DNA of 64,000 nucleotides from Brevibacillus choshinensis (GTDB lineage Bacteria > Bacillota > Bacilli > Brevibacillales > Brevibacillaceae). The position numbers were made by a program, and so were the translations under genes. The notes beneath the pieces are model-generated. The model saw nothing but the letters and a program-made list of their open reading frames with translations, was not told where the DNA came from and did no database searches. The stretch covers positions 3,137,001 through 3,201,000 of the forward strand of contig NZ_CP069127.1 in assembly GCF_016811915.1 (NCBI RefSeq), given 5' to 3'. Shown one piece after another: positions 54,570-63,404 of this stretch (its first letter is position 1; every line of letters begins with the position of its first letter).

Positions 54570-54609
54570 AGGTTTTCCCTCCTTTGTGTCAACGCGCACA
54601 TTTATTGCC

Positions 54610-56643
54610 TTAAATAGGGTAATGACAAGCGACGGAATGACCCGTGCTGACGGTCTTCATGACCGGTGCCTCTTCTCTGCAGCGGGCAGTCGCAGCGGGG
54701 CAACGTGTATGGAACCGGCATCCCGCTGGCGGTGCGGCAGGTGAAGGAATCTCCCCCTGGATCGGCGTGAAAAAACGCTTTCGCGCAGGATCTGCCCATG
54801 GAATGGAAGCGATCAAAAGTGCCGTATATGGATGGGCTGGATGGCTGAATAACTCTTCTGCTGTGGCAATTTCCACGAGATTGCCCAAGTACATGACTCC
54901 GATGCGTGTGGAGACGTGCCTAACAATATTCAACCCATGCGCGATAAACAGGTACGTCAATCCCAGTCTGTTTTGCAGCTCTTGCATCAGATTGATGATC
55001 TGCGCCTGTACGGATACGTCGAGAGCAGAGACTGCCTCATCTGCCAAAACAAATCGTGGGTTAAGTGCGATTGCCCGAGCGATTCCAATGCGCTGTCTTT
55101 GGCCACCGGAGAACTCATGGGGATAACGGTCTGCCCAAGCCGGATTCAAGCCGACCATCGACAATAATTCTTCTACTCGTGCACGACGCTCCCCCTTGGC
55201 AGCCACATGATGTACATCAAGTGGCTCTGCGATGGTTTCCCCCACCGTCCAGCGTGGATTGACCGAGCCATAGGGGTCTTGAAAAATCATTTGCATGTCC
55301 CGCCTGATTTGGCGTTGCTCTCCACCGTCACTGTCGGTCAACAATTTCCCGCGAAAACGAATATGACCTGCTGTCGCTTTTTCCAGCTGAATCAGCACTC
55401 TGCCCAGCGTTGATTTTCCACTGCCCGATTCCCCGACAAGACCAAATGTTTCCCCTTCGTAAATTTGAAACGAAACGTCATCCACTGCATGGATAACCGC
55501 TTTCGTCCTGCCAAAAGACCCTTTGATCGGGTAATGCTTGGTCAGTCCCTCCACATCAAAAAGCACGATCTTGCGTTCAGAAGAATCATTCTTTTGCGCA
55601 CGGGGCTCTTCTTGCATTTCCAATCGACTACCCGGCTTGCTTTCGCTCCTTTTTTGTTCTTCTGACTTGACCAGCAAATCAGAATGCCAGCAAGCGACAT
55701 CGTGCGCACCATCCCCGATGAGTGCAGGTGCCTCTGCCTTGCATTTGCTTGTGGCAAGCGGACAACGAGGATGGAACCGGCATCCACTCGGAAATTCGGA
55801 GACATTGGGAGGCGTGCCCTCGATCGTATGCAACGGCGCGTTTCGATCACTGTCGAGAGTCGTAATCGAACGAAGCAATGCCGCCGTGTAAGGATGACGC
55901 GGCTCGGCAAACAGCCGATCTGCCGCCGCCTGCTCGACGATCCTGCCTGCATACATCACGATCATGCGGTCCGCCATTTCTGCAGCGATGCCCAGATCGT
56001 GGGTGATCAACAGTATGGACATGCCGTATTCAGCCTGCAAGTCCATCAAAAGACTCAAGATCTGCGCTTGAATCGTGACATCCAGTGCAGTCGTCGGTTC
56101 ATCCGCGATAAGAAGCTCTGGCCCGCATGCGAGTGCCATCGCGATCATCGCCCGCTGAAGCATCCCGCCTGACAATTCGTTCGGATATTGATGGTAGCGA
56201 AGCTCCGGTTCAGGCAATCCGACGCGCCCGAGCAACTCAATGGCATGTATTTTCGCTGTATTTCCGCTTTTTTTATCATGACGCCGGATGGTTTCGACCA
56301 ACTGATGGCCGATGGTGAATACTGGATCAAAAGCAGACATGGGCTCCTGAAAGACCATCGCGACCTTTTTACCGCGAACAGACTGAAGAATCCGCTGGGG
56401 AATATTCGTCAGCTCTGAACCATCGAGCTTCACGCTCCCTTTTGCAATCCGACCACGCTCAAAATCGATCAGCCGCATAATGGCTTTGGAGGTAATCGTC
56501 TTACCGCTCCCCGATTCTCCTACGAGGCATACCGTCTCACCACGACCAATATGAAACGAAACATCTGTGACAGGAGTCAAGGCACCATTGGCTGTCGGGA
56601 ATTCGACGGTCAACCTGTTAATCTCCAGTAATGCTTGGGTCAT
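54610..56643 (-). CDS. Fused OppD-OppF ATPase of a dipeptide-type ABC transporter
   Basis: The 677-residue protein has two complete ATPase halves. Half 1 (about 1-330) has Walker A GESGSGKT, LSGGMLQRAMIAMAL, LLIADEPTTALDVT and a CRFHPRCPLATSKC motif. Half 2 (about 370-677) has GESGSGKST, FSGGQRQRIGIARAI and CRFHTRCPAATARC, but its Walker B reads VLADEAVSALDVS (Pro to Ala) and the H-loop IAHGLN (Asp to Gly after the His). The catalytic Glu and His are kept. The linker is polar and charged. ATG 56643 follows GGAGGAG. In the first operon the same two functions are on separate genes. Confidence 0.94.
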   Translation of the reverse strand: MTQALLEINRLTVEFPTANGALTPVTDVSFHIGRGETVCLVGESGSGKTITSKAIMRLIDFERGRIAKGSVKLDGSELTNIPQRILQSVRGKKVAMVFQEPMSAFDPVFTIGHQLVETIRRHDKKSGNTAKIHAIELLGRVGLPEPELRYHQYPNELSGGMLQRAMIAMALACGPELLIADEPTTALDVTIQAQILSLLMDLQAEYGMSILLITHDLGIAAEMADRMIVMYAGRIVEQAAADRLFAEPRHPYTAALLRSITTLDSDRNAPLHTIEGTPPNVSEFPSGCRFHPRCPLATSKCKAEAPALIGDGAHDVACWHSDLLVKSEEQKRSESKPGSRLEMQEEPRAQKNDSSERKIVLFDVEGLTKHYPIKGSFGRTKAVIHAVDDVSFQIYEGETFGLVGESGSGKSTLGRVLIQLEKATAGHIRFRGKLLTDSDGGEQRQIRRDMQMIFQDPYGSVNPRWTVGETIAEPLDVHHVAAKGERRARVEELLSMVGLNPAWADRYPHEFSGGQRQRIGIARAIALNPRFVLADEAVSALDVSVQAQIINLMQELQNRLGLTYLFIAHGLNIVRHVSTRIGVMYLGNLVEIATAEELFSHPAHPYTALLIASIPWADPARKRFFTPIQGEIPSPAAPPAGCRFHTRCPAATARCREEAPVMKTVSTGHSVACHYPI

Positions 56644-56660
56644 ATGCTGTCTCCTCCGTT

Positions 56661-57545
56661 TTAACCCTGGCTTTTTTTCGGGTCGAATGCATCCCTGATA
56701 CGGTCCCCGATGATGTTCACTGAGAGGACGAACAACGCGATGGCCAGCCCCGGGAAGGTGCAGACCCACCAGGCAACTGTCAAATAGCCTCGACCCTGGG
56801 ATAAGACTGCTCCCCAATCCGGAATTTCCTTGATCACGCCAAGCCCTAAAAAGCTGAGTCCAGACCCTGTCAAGATGGATGTCCCCATTCCGATGGTGGC
56901 CATCACTAAAAAGGGAGCCGTCGAGTTCGGCAGCACATGCTTGAAAAAGATGCGGACAGGCGAGCTGCCGATGGAGCGCGAAGCCAAAACAAATGCCCGG
57001 TTTTTTACCGTGAGGATCTGGCTCCTCATGACTCTCGCGTACCTCGGAATCGTGCCTGCCGCTATCGCCAGGACAACATTGATGGTGCTTGGACCCGTGG
57101 CGGCGGCTATAGCCAATGCGAGCAAAATACCCGGAATCGTCATGAGGACCTCAATCAATCGCATGATGACGAGATCGACCCATCCACCCACATAGCCGGA
57201 AATCGTGCCAAGCGCAGCTCCAGTCAAACCACCGACCAGTACGGAGGCAAAGCCTATCAACAGAGAGTCCCGGCTACCGTAAATCACCAGCGTAAACACA
57301 TCTCTCCCAAAGTAATCCGTCCCGAAGAGATGGGATGAGCTCGGAGGCTGGAGCAGATTGGCTGGATCGATCGCTGTCGGTGAATACGGTGCGACCCATT
57401 GTGGCGCAGCCGCACAAATGATCAGAAAAGCTACGATGAATCCTGCCACAGACACAAAAAGCTGTGAGGCAGTGATTTGCTGTACTCGATTCCACCTCCA
57501 CCGAACCGTCGTTCGCATAGGCTTCACGATCATCGTTTCCTTCAC
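56661..57545 (-). CDS. ABC transporter permease (DppC/NikC-like)
   Basis: The 294-residue permease has five to six helices, the SSHLFGTDYFGRDVFTLVIYG hallmark near 68-88, the EAA-like loop (ASRSIGSSPVRIFFKHVLPN) and a C-terminal DRIRDAFDPK. GTG start. It lies 15 bases from oppB-like and 17 bases before the fused ATPase, a tight operon. Confidence 0.95.
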   Translation of the reverse strand: MKETMIVKPMRTTVRWRWNRVQQITASQLFVSVAGFIVAFLIICAAAPQWVAPYSPTAIDPANLLQPPSSSHLFGTDYFGRDVFTLVIYGSRDSLLIGFASVLVGGLTGAALGTISGYVGGWVDLVIMRLIEVLMTIPGILLALAIAAATGPSTINVVLAIAAGTIPRYARVMRSQILTVKNRAFVLASRSIGSSPVRIFFKHVLPNSTAPFLVMATIGMGTSILTGSGLSFLGLGVIKEIPDWGAVLSQGRGYLTVAWWVCTFPGLAIALFVLSVNIIGDRIRDAFDPKKSQG

Positions 57546-57560
57546 GCTACTCCCTCCTTC

Positions 57561-58487
57561 TTATTGTGAGCGCCGGATGCGCGGATCGACGAATGAATAC
57601 GAGATATCTACGAGAAAATTCACCAGCACGTAGATGATCGCTGTAAAAAAGACCACACCTTGCACGACTGGCAAATCTTTTGCCATGATCGCATCTGCGA
57701 GGATCCGCCCGATTCCTTGACGAGCAAAGACTGTTTCCACGACCACGGTCCCGCTGAGCAGCTCTCCGATCATGACCCCAATGACCGTCAACGCAGGAAT
57801 GAGTGCGTTGCGCAGGGCATGTCGATACATCACGGCTTGTTCCGCTAGACCTTTAGCACGCAGCGTGACAATGTAGGGTTCGCTGATCACCTCCAGCATC
57901 GTGTTGCGCACCATCCGAACAATCAGACCAGCTCCCACCAGTCCCAGCGTGATCCCTGGCAGCACCAGTGACTTCCATCCGGTAGACCCTGCTATCGGAA
58001 GCAAGCCGAGCTGGATGGAGAACAACAGCAAGAGAAGGATTCCCGTCCAAAACGTCGGCATCGAGATCCCAAACAAACCTACAAAGCGGGCGAGCATATC
58101 GATGAACCCATTACGATGAATGGCGGAAAGAACACCGAGGATCGTACCTACCAGGATCGAAACGGTCGCACTCACCAATGTCAATGCCAGTGTAGCTGGA
58201 ACGTGTTCGAGAATTTTCGCCAGTACGGGACTGCTGTCTATTCGGGATATGCCAAAATCGCCCTGCAGCAAGTGAAGAAAGTACTGCAAGAATTGCACGT
58301 AGAACGGTTGATCCAGCCCTAGCTGTTTCCGTACTTGCTCGATGGCCTCAGGTGATGTGGCATTTCCATCCAGCATTTGCAGCACGGGATCGCCAGGCAA
58401 AACGTACATGATCACAAATACCAGCATGGAAGAGCCAATGACCACGAGGGCGGCTGTCAGCAAGCGGGTTGCGATGGTTCCAGTCAC
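57561..58487 (-). CDS. ABC transporter permease (DppB/NikB-like)
   Basis: The 308-residue permease begins RLLTAALVVIGSSMLVFVIMY, has LPGDPVLQMLDGNATSPEAI near 29, six helices and the EAA loop (TLRAKGLAEQAVMYRHALRN) near 215. GTG start. It follows the binding-protein gene by 21 bases and forms the channel with the DppC-like partner. Confidence 0.95.
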   Translation of the reverse strand: MTGTIATRLLTAALVVIGSSMLVFVIMYVLPGDPVLQMLDGNATSPEAIEQVRKQLGLDQPFYVQFLQYFLHLLQGDFGISRIDSSPVLAKILEHVPATLALTLVSATVSILVGTILGVLSAIHRNGFIDMLARFVGLFGISMPTFWTGILLLLLFSIQLGLLPIAGSTGWKSLVLPGITLGLVGAGLIVRMVRNTMLEVISEPYIVTLRAKGLAEQAVMYRHALRNALIPALTVIGVMIGELLSGTVVVETVFARQGIGRILADAIMAKDLPVVQGVVFFTAIIYVLVNFLVDISYSFVDPRIRRSQ

Positions 58488-58508
58488 AAGTCGTCCCCCC
58501 TTTTCCGT

Positions 58509-60140
58509 TTAGTTCCGGATCTGGACGTCATAGAACTGCGGGTAGCCGAGGAGGTCAAATTTCAGACCTTCCACTGACTTGGAGTGAGCCACCGTATACG
58601 GAAATACGTAAATCGGCAGGGCAATCGCGTTTTCGATCATGTATTGCTGTATCTTTGTGTAAATCGCTTTTCGCTTTTCCGGATCGCTTTCCGAAGATCC
58701 CTGCTCGAGCAGCTTATCGATGTTCGGATCAGACAATTGCGCCCAGTTCGTCCCGCCTTTTGTAAACATGCGATCGGAACGCAGCAGATTGGTCAAAATG
58801 TCCGGATCTGCCTTTACCTGCGAATTCCCAAAAATATCGTACTCGCCCTTGGAGATCGGAGTATTGGTGTCTTTGGTAATCGTGAGGTTGACTTGAACCC
58901 CGATCTGCTTCAGCTGCTGTTGGACAATGGCCGCAATGTCATTGCGCTTTTCTCGATTCGGAGACGGCTCGAGATAACGAATGATCAGTTTCTTTCCGTC
59001 CTTTTCACGTATACCATCTGCCCCTTTTTTCCAGCCGAGCTCATCCAGGTATTGATTGGCTTTTGCGACATCCGGTGCGAGCTTGTTCTCCAGTGTTACA
59101 TCGTAGCCGAGCATTCCTGGAGTAAGCGGAGACCACGCCCGCTGATAAGTTCCCAGATAAAGCGTGTTTACAATCGTATCCACATCGATTGCGAGATGAA
59201 CGGCTTTTCGCGCCTTCACGTCGTTCCACGGTTCGTTCTTCGTATTGAAATAGAGGGAGAAAGCCGTCCCATTTGTAATGGACTGATCCACCTTGAGCTT
59301 TTCATCGTTTTGCAGGGCGGAAATCAGCTGCGGCGGTACTGTTTCGGCGGCAAGTCCTTGACCGCTTTGCACGCTGCCGATGCGCGTCGCTTCTTCCGGA
59401 ATGATCTTGAAAATGAGCTTGTCGAGATGGGAAGGACCCTTATTTTCAGCAGTTGGCGGCCCCCATTTGTAATCCGGGTTCTTTTCGAGCACGATCTCAT
59501 CGTTTTCCGACCATTTTACAAACTTGAAGGGTCCCGTTCCGACTGGATGCTTTCCGTATTGATCCCCAAATTCCTGAATCGCTTTTGGCGAGGATATTCC
59601 CAGAAAGCCGGAGCTCAGGCCACTGAGGAGGGGTTCAAATGGCTTGGAGAGTATAATTTTGATGGTGTATTCATCGACGACTTCTGCTGATTGGAACGGA
59701 CCTAGAAGTGCGATCGACTGGCCTCTGCCACCCGAATAAATATGGTCAAAGTTGGCTTTCACGGCCTCAGCATTGAACTTCGTGCCATCCTGGAACGTTA
59801 CATCCTGCCGGAGCGTAAATGTATAGGTCTTTCCATCCTCTGACTTTTTCCAACCCGTTGCGAGCCAGGGCTGGAAGGTACCGTCTTTTTGCTGCGAGAC
59901 GAGACTATCGAATATATTTCGGAATACCCGATGCGATACGGCAAAGCCACTGGCACCAGCATCAAGGGAATCAGGCGAAGTGGCGAGAGCGTAGGTCAGC
60001 TCGCTGGCGCTGCCGGCACTCACTGCCTGCGCGGAGCTTGTTCCTTGCCCCTGATCGGTTCCGCATCCCGCCAGCAGCAAGGCAGCTGCCAGTGTAATCG
60101 CTGTGCTTTGTAACCATTTCTTTGTCTGCTTCTTCTCCAC
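58509..60140 (-). CDS. Peptide/nickel-type ABC substrate-binding lipoprotein
   Basis: The 543-residue protein has a lipoprotein signal (ITLAAALLLAGCGTDQ; lipobox Cys near 26) and an SBP family 5 domain with YALATSPDSLDAGASG near 50 and RQDVTFQDGTKFNAEAVKAN near 112. It is anchored outside the cell and captures the ligand for the operon's permease. The start is GTG with GAGGAG upstream. The ligand is unknown; the neighbouring monooxygenases suggest an oxidisable small organic molecule. Confidence 0.95.
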   Translation of the reverse strand: MEKKQTKKWLQSTAITLAAALLLAGCGTDQGQGTSSAQAVSAGSASELTYALATSPDSLDAGASGFAVSHRVFRNIFDSLVSQQKDGTFQPWLATGWKKSEDGKTYTFTLRQDVTFQDGTKFNAEAVKANFDHIYSGGRGQSIALLGPFQSAEVVDEYTIKIILSKPFEPLLSGLSSGFLGISSPKAIQEFGDQYGKHPVGTGPFKFVKWSENDEIVLEKNPDYKWGPPTAENKGPSHLDKLIFKIIPEEATRIGSVQSGQGLAAETVPPQLISALQNDEKLKVDQSITNGTAFSLYFNTKNEPWNDVKARKAVHLAIDVDTIVNTLYLGTYQRAWSPLTPGMLGYDVTLENKLAPDVAKANQYLDELGWKKGADGIREKDGKKLIIRYLEPSPNREKRNDIAAIVQQQLKQIGVQVNLTITKDTNTPISKGEYDIFGNSQVKADPDILTNLLRSDRMFTKGGTNWAQLSDPNIDKLLEQGSSESDPEKRKAIYTKIQQYMIENAIALPIYVFPYTVAHSKSVEGLKFDLLGYPQFYDVQIRN

Positions 60141-60169
60141 GTCTTGTGCTCCTCTCTCTTTCCGACTGT

Positions 60170-60652
60170 CTAGTTCGTTTCGGTTAGCAGTGCCGCTTGC
60201 GACTGCTTGATCCGATCGATTTGACCGATATGGTGGTGGACATGTTTGATAAAGGCTCCGACAATATCCGGAATGCGAACGGTATCTCCTTTTTGATTGA
60301 TCCCGTTCTTTTGCAAGTCCGCCTCCGTCAGTCTTTTGAAAAGCAGCGAATTATAATGAAGCAACGCCTTATAGGTGTCCAAAATCTCTTCAGCATGGCT
60401 GGTGTTTCCATGCTGCCCGTTTACCCAGTTGTCTTGCTGGAATCCAGGCAGTTGCACAGGAGAATCCGCAAGTATTTCCCGTATGCGAAAGGAAACGATC
60501 AAATGATGATCCAGCAAGTGAGTGAGAACTTCCGTCACGCTCCACGCCTCAGGTCTTGCCTTCCAGCGCAGTTCTACGTCAGATAGACCTTCTATAGCCG
60601 AATGCAGGTGGCTGTGAGTTTGGAGAAACGCTTGAATATCGATTTGGCTCAT
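60170..60652 (-). CDS. DinB family protein
   Basis: The 160-residue protein is a four-helix DinB-type bundle. Metal-binding His are apparent in LTHLLDHHL near 44-52 and KHVHHHIGQID near 137. Some family members are thiol-dependent S-transferases using bacillithiol or mycothiol; most have no known reaction. It lies within the operon between the LLM oxidoreductase and the binding protein, so it probably acts on the same compound, perhaps by thiol conjugation. Confidence 0.88.
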   Translation of the reverse strand: MSQIDIQAFLQTHSHLHSAIEGLSDVELRWKARPEAWSVTEVLTHLLDHHLIVSFRIREILADSPVQLPGFQQDNWVNGQHGNTSHAEEILDTYKALLHYNSLLFKRLTEADLQKNGINQKGDTVRIPDIVGAFIKHVHHHIGQIDRIKQSQAALLTETN

Positions 60653-60754
60653 CCTCGTAACACCCTTTACTTTTATAAGTTTTTTTATATGTTTACTTGG
60701 TTTTGTCTGTTGGTGATATCCCGATTCATTCTTTTCAAGTGTCGGGACAAGCGT

Positions 60755-61825
60755 CTAAAAGGAGGAAGCTGCTTGTTGTACGAGTGAGTCTTGGTCCCAG
60801 ACGGTGCTCGGAATTTCACGACGCAAGACAGGCATGACTTCAGAGGCAAACCGCTCGATCTGTTCGCGCTGCTCTGATTCAGTCAGACCGTCCACGCTGA
60901 TACTCAGCACTTGATGCCCGAATGCTTTTTGGTACCGCAGGATCTTTTCGATGACCATCTCTGCATTGCCTACTAGGGACGGTCCATTCTTGATATTGTC
61001 TTCCAGATCCGTGAATGGCGATTGGTTGTGCTGCGAGGCCGCTGTTGCATGAAAAGCGTCGTAGTACGGTCGATATCGCTTGATCGCTTCTTCCCGGGTA
61101 TCAGCCAGATACAGGGCCCCTCCTCCAGCTCCGACCACAGCCTTTTGCGGATCATGCCCATAAAAGGCCAATCGTTCCCGGTAATGATCAATCAGCGCCT
61201 TGTATTTCTCCAAATGGTGAAATCCATTCGAGGAAAAAATCGGCTCTCCGTACTTGGCTGCCAACTCCGTGGACAATGTACTGGACGCGCTGCCATGCCA
61301 AACGGGAATAGACGTTTGATACGGTCTGGGCTGCGTGGTCACTTGATGGAGCGGCGGTCGATATTTCCCTTCCCAGGTGACCTGCTCCTCGTTCCACAAG
61401 CGCCTGAGTAGTCCATATCTCTCAGCCATGGACTCCCATTGCTCTTCCTCTTTGATTCCAAACAACGGGTAGTGACGCGGATCGTTCCCTTTGCCGATAA
61501 TCATTTCGAGGCGCCCACCCGACAAGTGATCCAATGTCGCATAATCCTCGGCCACTCGTACCGGATCGAGGACGCTCAGTACAGTCACGGTGGTGAGCAA
61601 TCGGATCCGCGATGTTTTCGCAGCGATGGCAGTGAGGACTATGGGAGGCGCTGAAGAGATAAACGGTTCCCCGTGTCTCTCCCCCACTCCATACGCCTCA
61701 AACCCCAGCTCTTCCGCAAGTACAGCCTGCTTCAGCACATTTTGGAATTTTTGCTGCGTCGTCAGTGTTTCTCCCGTTACCGCATTGGGGATGTTCATCA
61801 TGAGACTAAATAAAGCAAACTTCAT
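60755..61825 (-). CDS. LLM-class flavin-dependent oxidoreductase (copy 2)
   Basis: The 356-residue flavin-dependent monooxygenase shares the blocks of copy 1 (AEELGFEAYGVGERHGEPF, SGGRLEMIIGKGN, GHQVLSISVDGLT), with differences concentrated in the loops. It is the first gene of the operon behind the LysR regulator. Both copies keep the same length and start MKFA, so they arose by duplication and may act on related substrates or as a heterodimer like luciferase. ATG follows AAGGAAG. Confidence 0.93.
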   Translation of the reverse strand: MKFALFSLMMNIPNAVTGETLTTQQKFQNVLKQAVLAEELGFEAYGVGERHGEPFISSAPPIVLTAIAAKTSRIRLLTTVTVLSVLDPVRVAEDYATLDHLSGGRLEMIIGKGNDPRHYPLFGIKEEEQWESMAERYGLLRRLWNEEQVTWEGKYRPPLHQVTTQPRPYQTSIPVWHGSASSTLSTELAAKYGEPIFSSNGFHHLEKYKALIDHYRERLAFYGHDPQKAVVGAGGGALYLADTREEAIKRYRPYYDAFHATAASQHNQSPFTDLEDNIKNGPSLVGNAEMVIEKILRYQKAFGHQVLSISVDGLTESEQREQIERFASEVMPVLRREIPSTVWDQDSLVQQAASSF

Positions 61826-61951
61826 CTGCCGACTTCCTTTCTGCTCTGCTTTCCATCGAATCTTATTATTCCGATGTTTTTAGTTGGTTTAATGCTACAA
61901 AGAGTATCACCTCGCATCTCGCGCGTCAATGCATTGCACAATCAGGGATTT

Positions 61952-62866
61952 CTATCGATTGATAGAAACCTTCGATCTTACAAAAGTGCCAATATCCGAT
62001 GTCCGAATCAGGTCGAGAAACACTCCACGCAGCGCCATTCCTTCCCCTTTCAAGGTGATCGCATTGGTGCGAAGCGTGAGGCTGGCCAATGAGGGGATGC
62101 GGACAGGAAACAACAGCTGCTCGATGACTTCTTTATGCGCGCAAAGATCGGGCAAAAATCCGATGCCCATCCCCTTGGCTATGCATTTCTTGGCCGTCTC
62201 CTGATTGTCGATATACACATCGATGACAGGAGGACGCTGCAAGGTCTCAAACAAGCTGTGCAGCTTGATCCAATCCAAGGAACCGCACTCAAAAAAGATA
62301 AGCGGCTCTCCAGCCAGTTCATCCAGTGTAACGGGCGGTTGTTCGATAAACCGATGTCCCCTATGCACGTAAAGCTGGATCGGGTCTTCATAGAACAAGG
62401 CGGATTCTACCAAAGGATGGCCGATATTGCGGACGAAGCCAATATCCACCTCCTTCTGCAGTACTTTTTCGAGAATCGCTTCACTTGAGGCTGTCGTAAG
62501 CTTGATGTGCATATCTGGATACTGCTCTTTCAAACGGGGCAGTACCTCCGGCAAAATATACGAGGACACAGAAACCGTGCTGCCGATGGAAATCTTACGC
62601 ATACTCGTGTGGTTTCTTCGCAGCTGCTGTTTGCCTTTGCGATAGGACTGCAGGATTTGCTGCGCATAAGGCAGGAATTCCTTCCCCTTCTCTGTCAGCG
62701 AAAAGGTTTTGCCTTCACGCAGAAACAGTTTGGTATCCAGATCGCGTTCCAATGACTGGATCCTCGCGCTGATCGAAGGCTGCGATAAAAACAAAGCTTC
62801 TGCGGCTTTGTGAAAGCTGTTGTGATGCACGACATAGACGAATGCCTCGAGATTTTCGATGTTCAC
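61952..62866 (-). CDS. LysR family transcriptional regulator
   Basis: The 304-residue regulator has the LysR helix-turn-helix at about 1-60 (FHKAAEALFLSQPSISARIQSLERDLDTKLFLREGK) and a substrate-binding domain. It resembles the CysL/CbbR-like group by general shape only. It is encoded upstream of, and on the same strand as, the LLM/ABC operon with a 126-base gap, and probably controls it. GTG start with GGGGGAG four bases upstream. Confidence 0.93.
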   Translation of the reverse strand: MNIENLEAFVYVVHHNSFHKAAEALFLSQPSISARIQSLERDLDTKLFLREGKTFSLTEKGKEFLPYAQQILQSYRKGKQQLRRNHTSMRKISIGSTVSVSSYILPEVLPRLKEQYPDMHIKLTTASSEAILEKVLQKEVDIGFVRNIGHPLVESALFYEDPIQLYVHRGHRFIEQPPVTLDELAGEPLIFFECGSLDWIKLHSLFETLQRPPVIDVYIDNQETAKKCIAKGMGIGFLPDLCAHKEVIEQLLFPVRIPSLASLTLRTNAITLKGEGMALRGVFLDLIRTSDIGTFVRSKVSINR

Positions 62867-62889
62867 GTTACTCCCCCTCTATCTAGCTC

Positions 62890-63168
62890 CTACTCGAAGA
62901 TGGACACTCTCGTTCCGAGCGCATTCAAGCCTGAAAACGTACGTGAGTCGAAATGTTCAACACATAACACTTCTGACACGATTAATGGCTGGTCAGCAAG
63001 AAGCTCCTGGATTTGAGCATCGCTGTAAAACTCGTACGCGTAACGATGGAGAAAGCGTATCCGCCAGATTTTTTGCCCTTGCAATGAGACGAATAATTCG
63101 TGGAGGTGCGGGCAGAGCTCCTTCCTTTTTTCAAAAGCTTGCTGACAGGTCTGACAAAAATATTCCAC
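62890..63168 (-). CDS. Small zinc-ribbon-like protein, unknown
   Basis: The 92-residue protein starts at GTG 63168, nine bases after GAGGGGG. The N-terminus has a CQTC knuckle and a third Cys in ELCPHLHE, with His next to it, which could form a metal site. The rest is a mixed alpha/beta domain rich in Leu and Phe. It is upstream of lysR on the same strand, 24 bases away. I recognise no family. Confidence 0.6.
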   Translation of the reverse strand: MEYFCQTCQQAFEKRKELCPHLHELFVSLQGQKIWRIRFLHRYAYEFYSDAQIQELLADQPLIVSEVLCVEHFDSRTFSGLNALGTRVSIFE

Positions 63169-63404
63169 GGTCCCAACCCCCTCAAAAAAGGCTGCAAACA
63201 AAAAAGACTCCGTTACGCTTGCATCGGGTACATGCGTACTGGAGCCTTCAGTTAACTGATCGGCTTGCTATGTGAGACATCCTGTATTAACCATCAGTTT
63301 AAACAGAGAAAACCTACCGGTCAAGTGGTTATATCTAATGCCGCGCATAATGAAGGGTGTCCAATTCCCCTAAACGACATGTGTAAGGGGGCTTTGCTGC
63401 TTCC

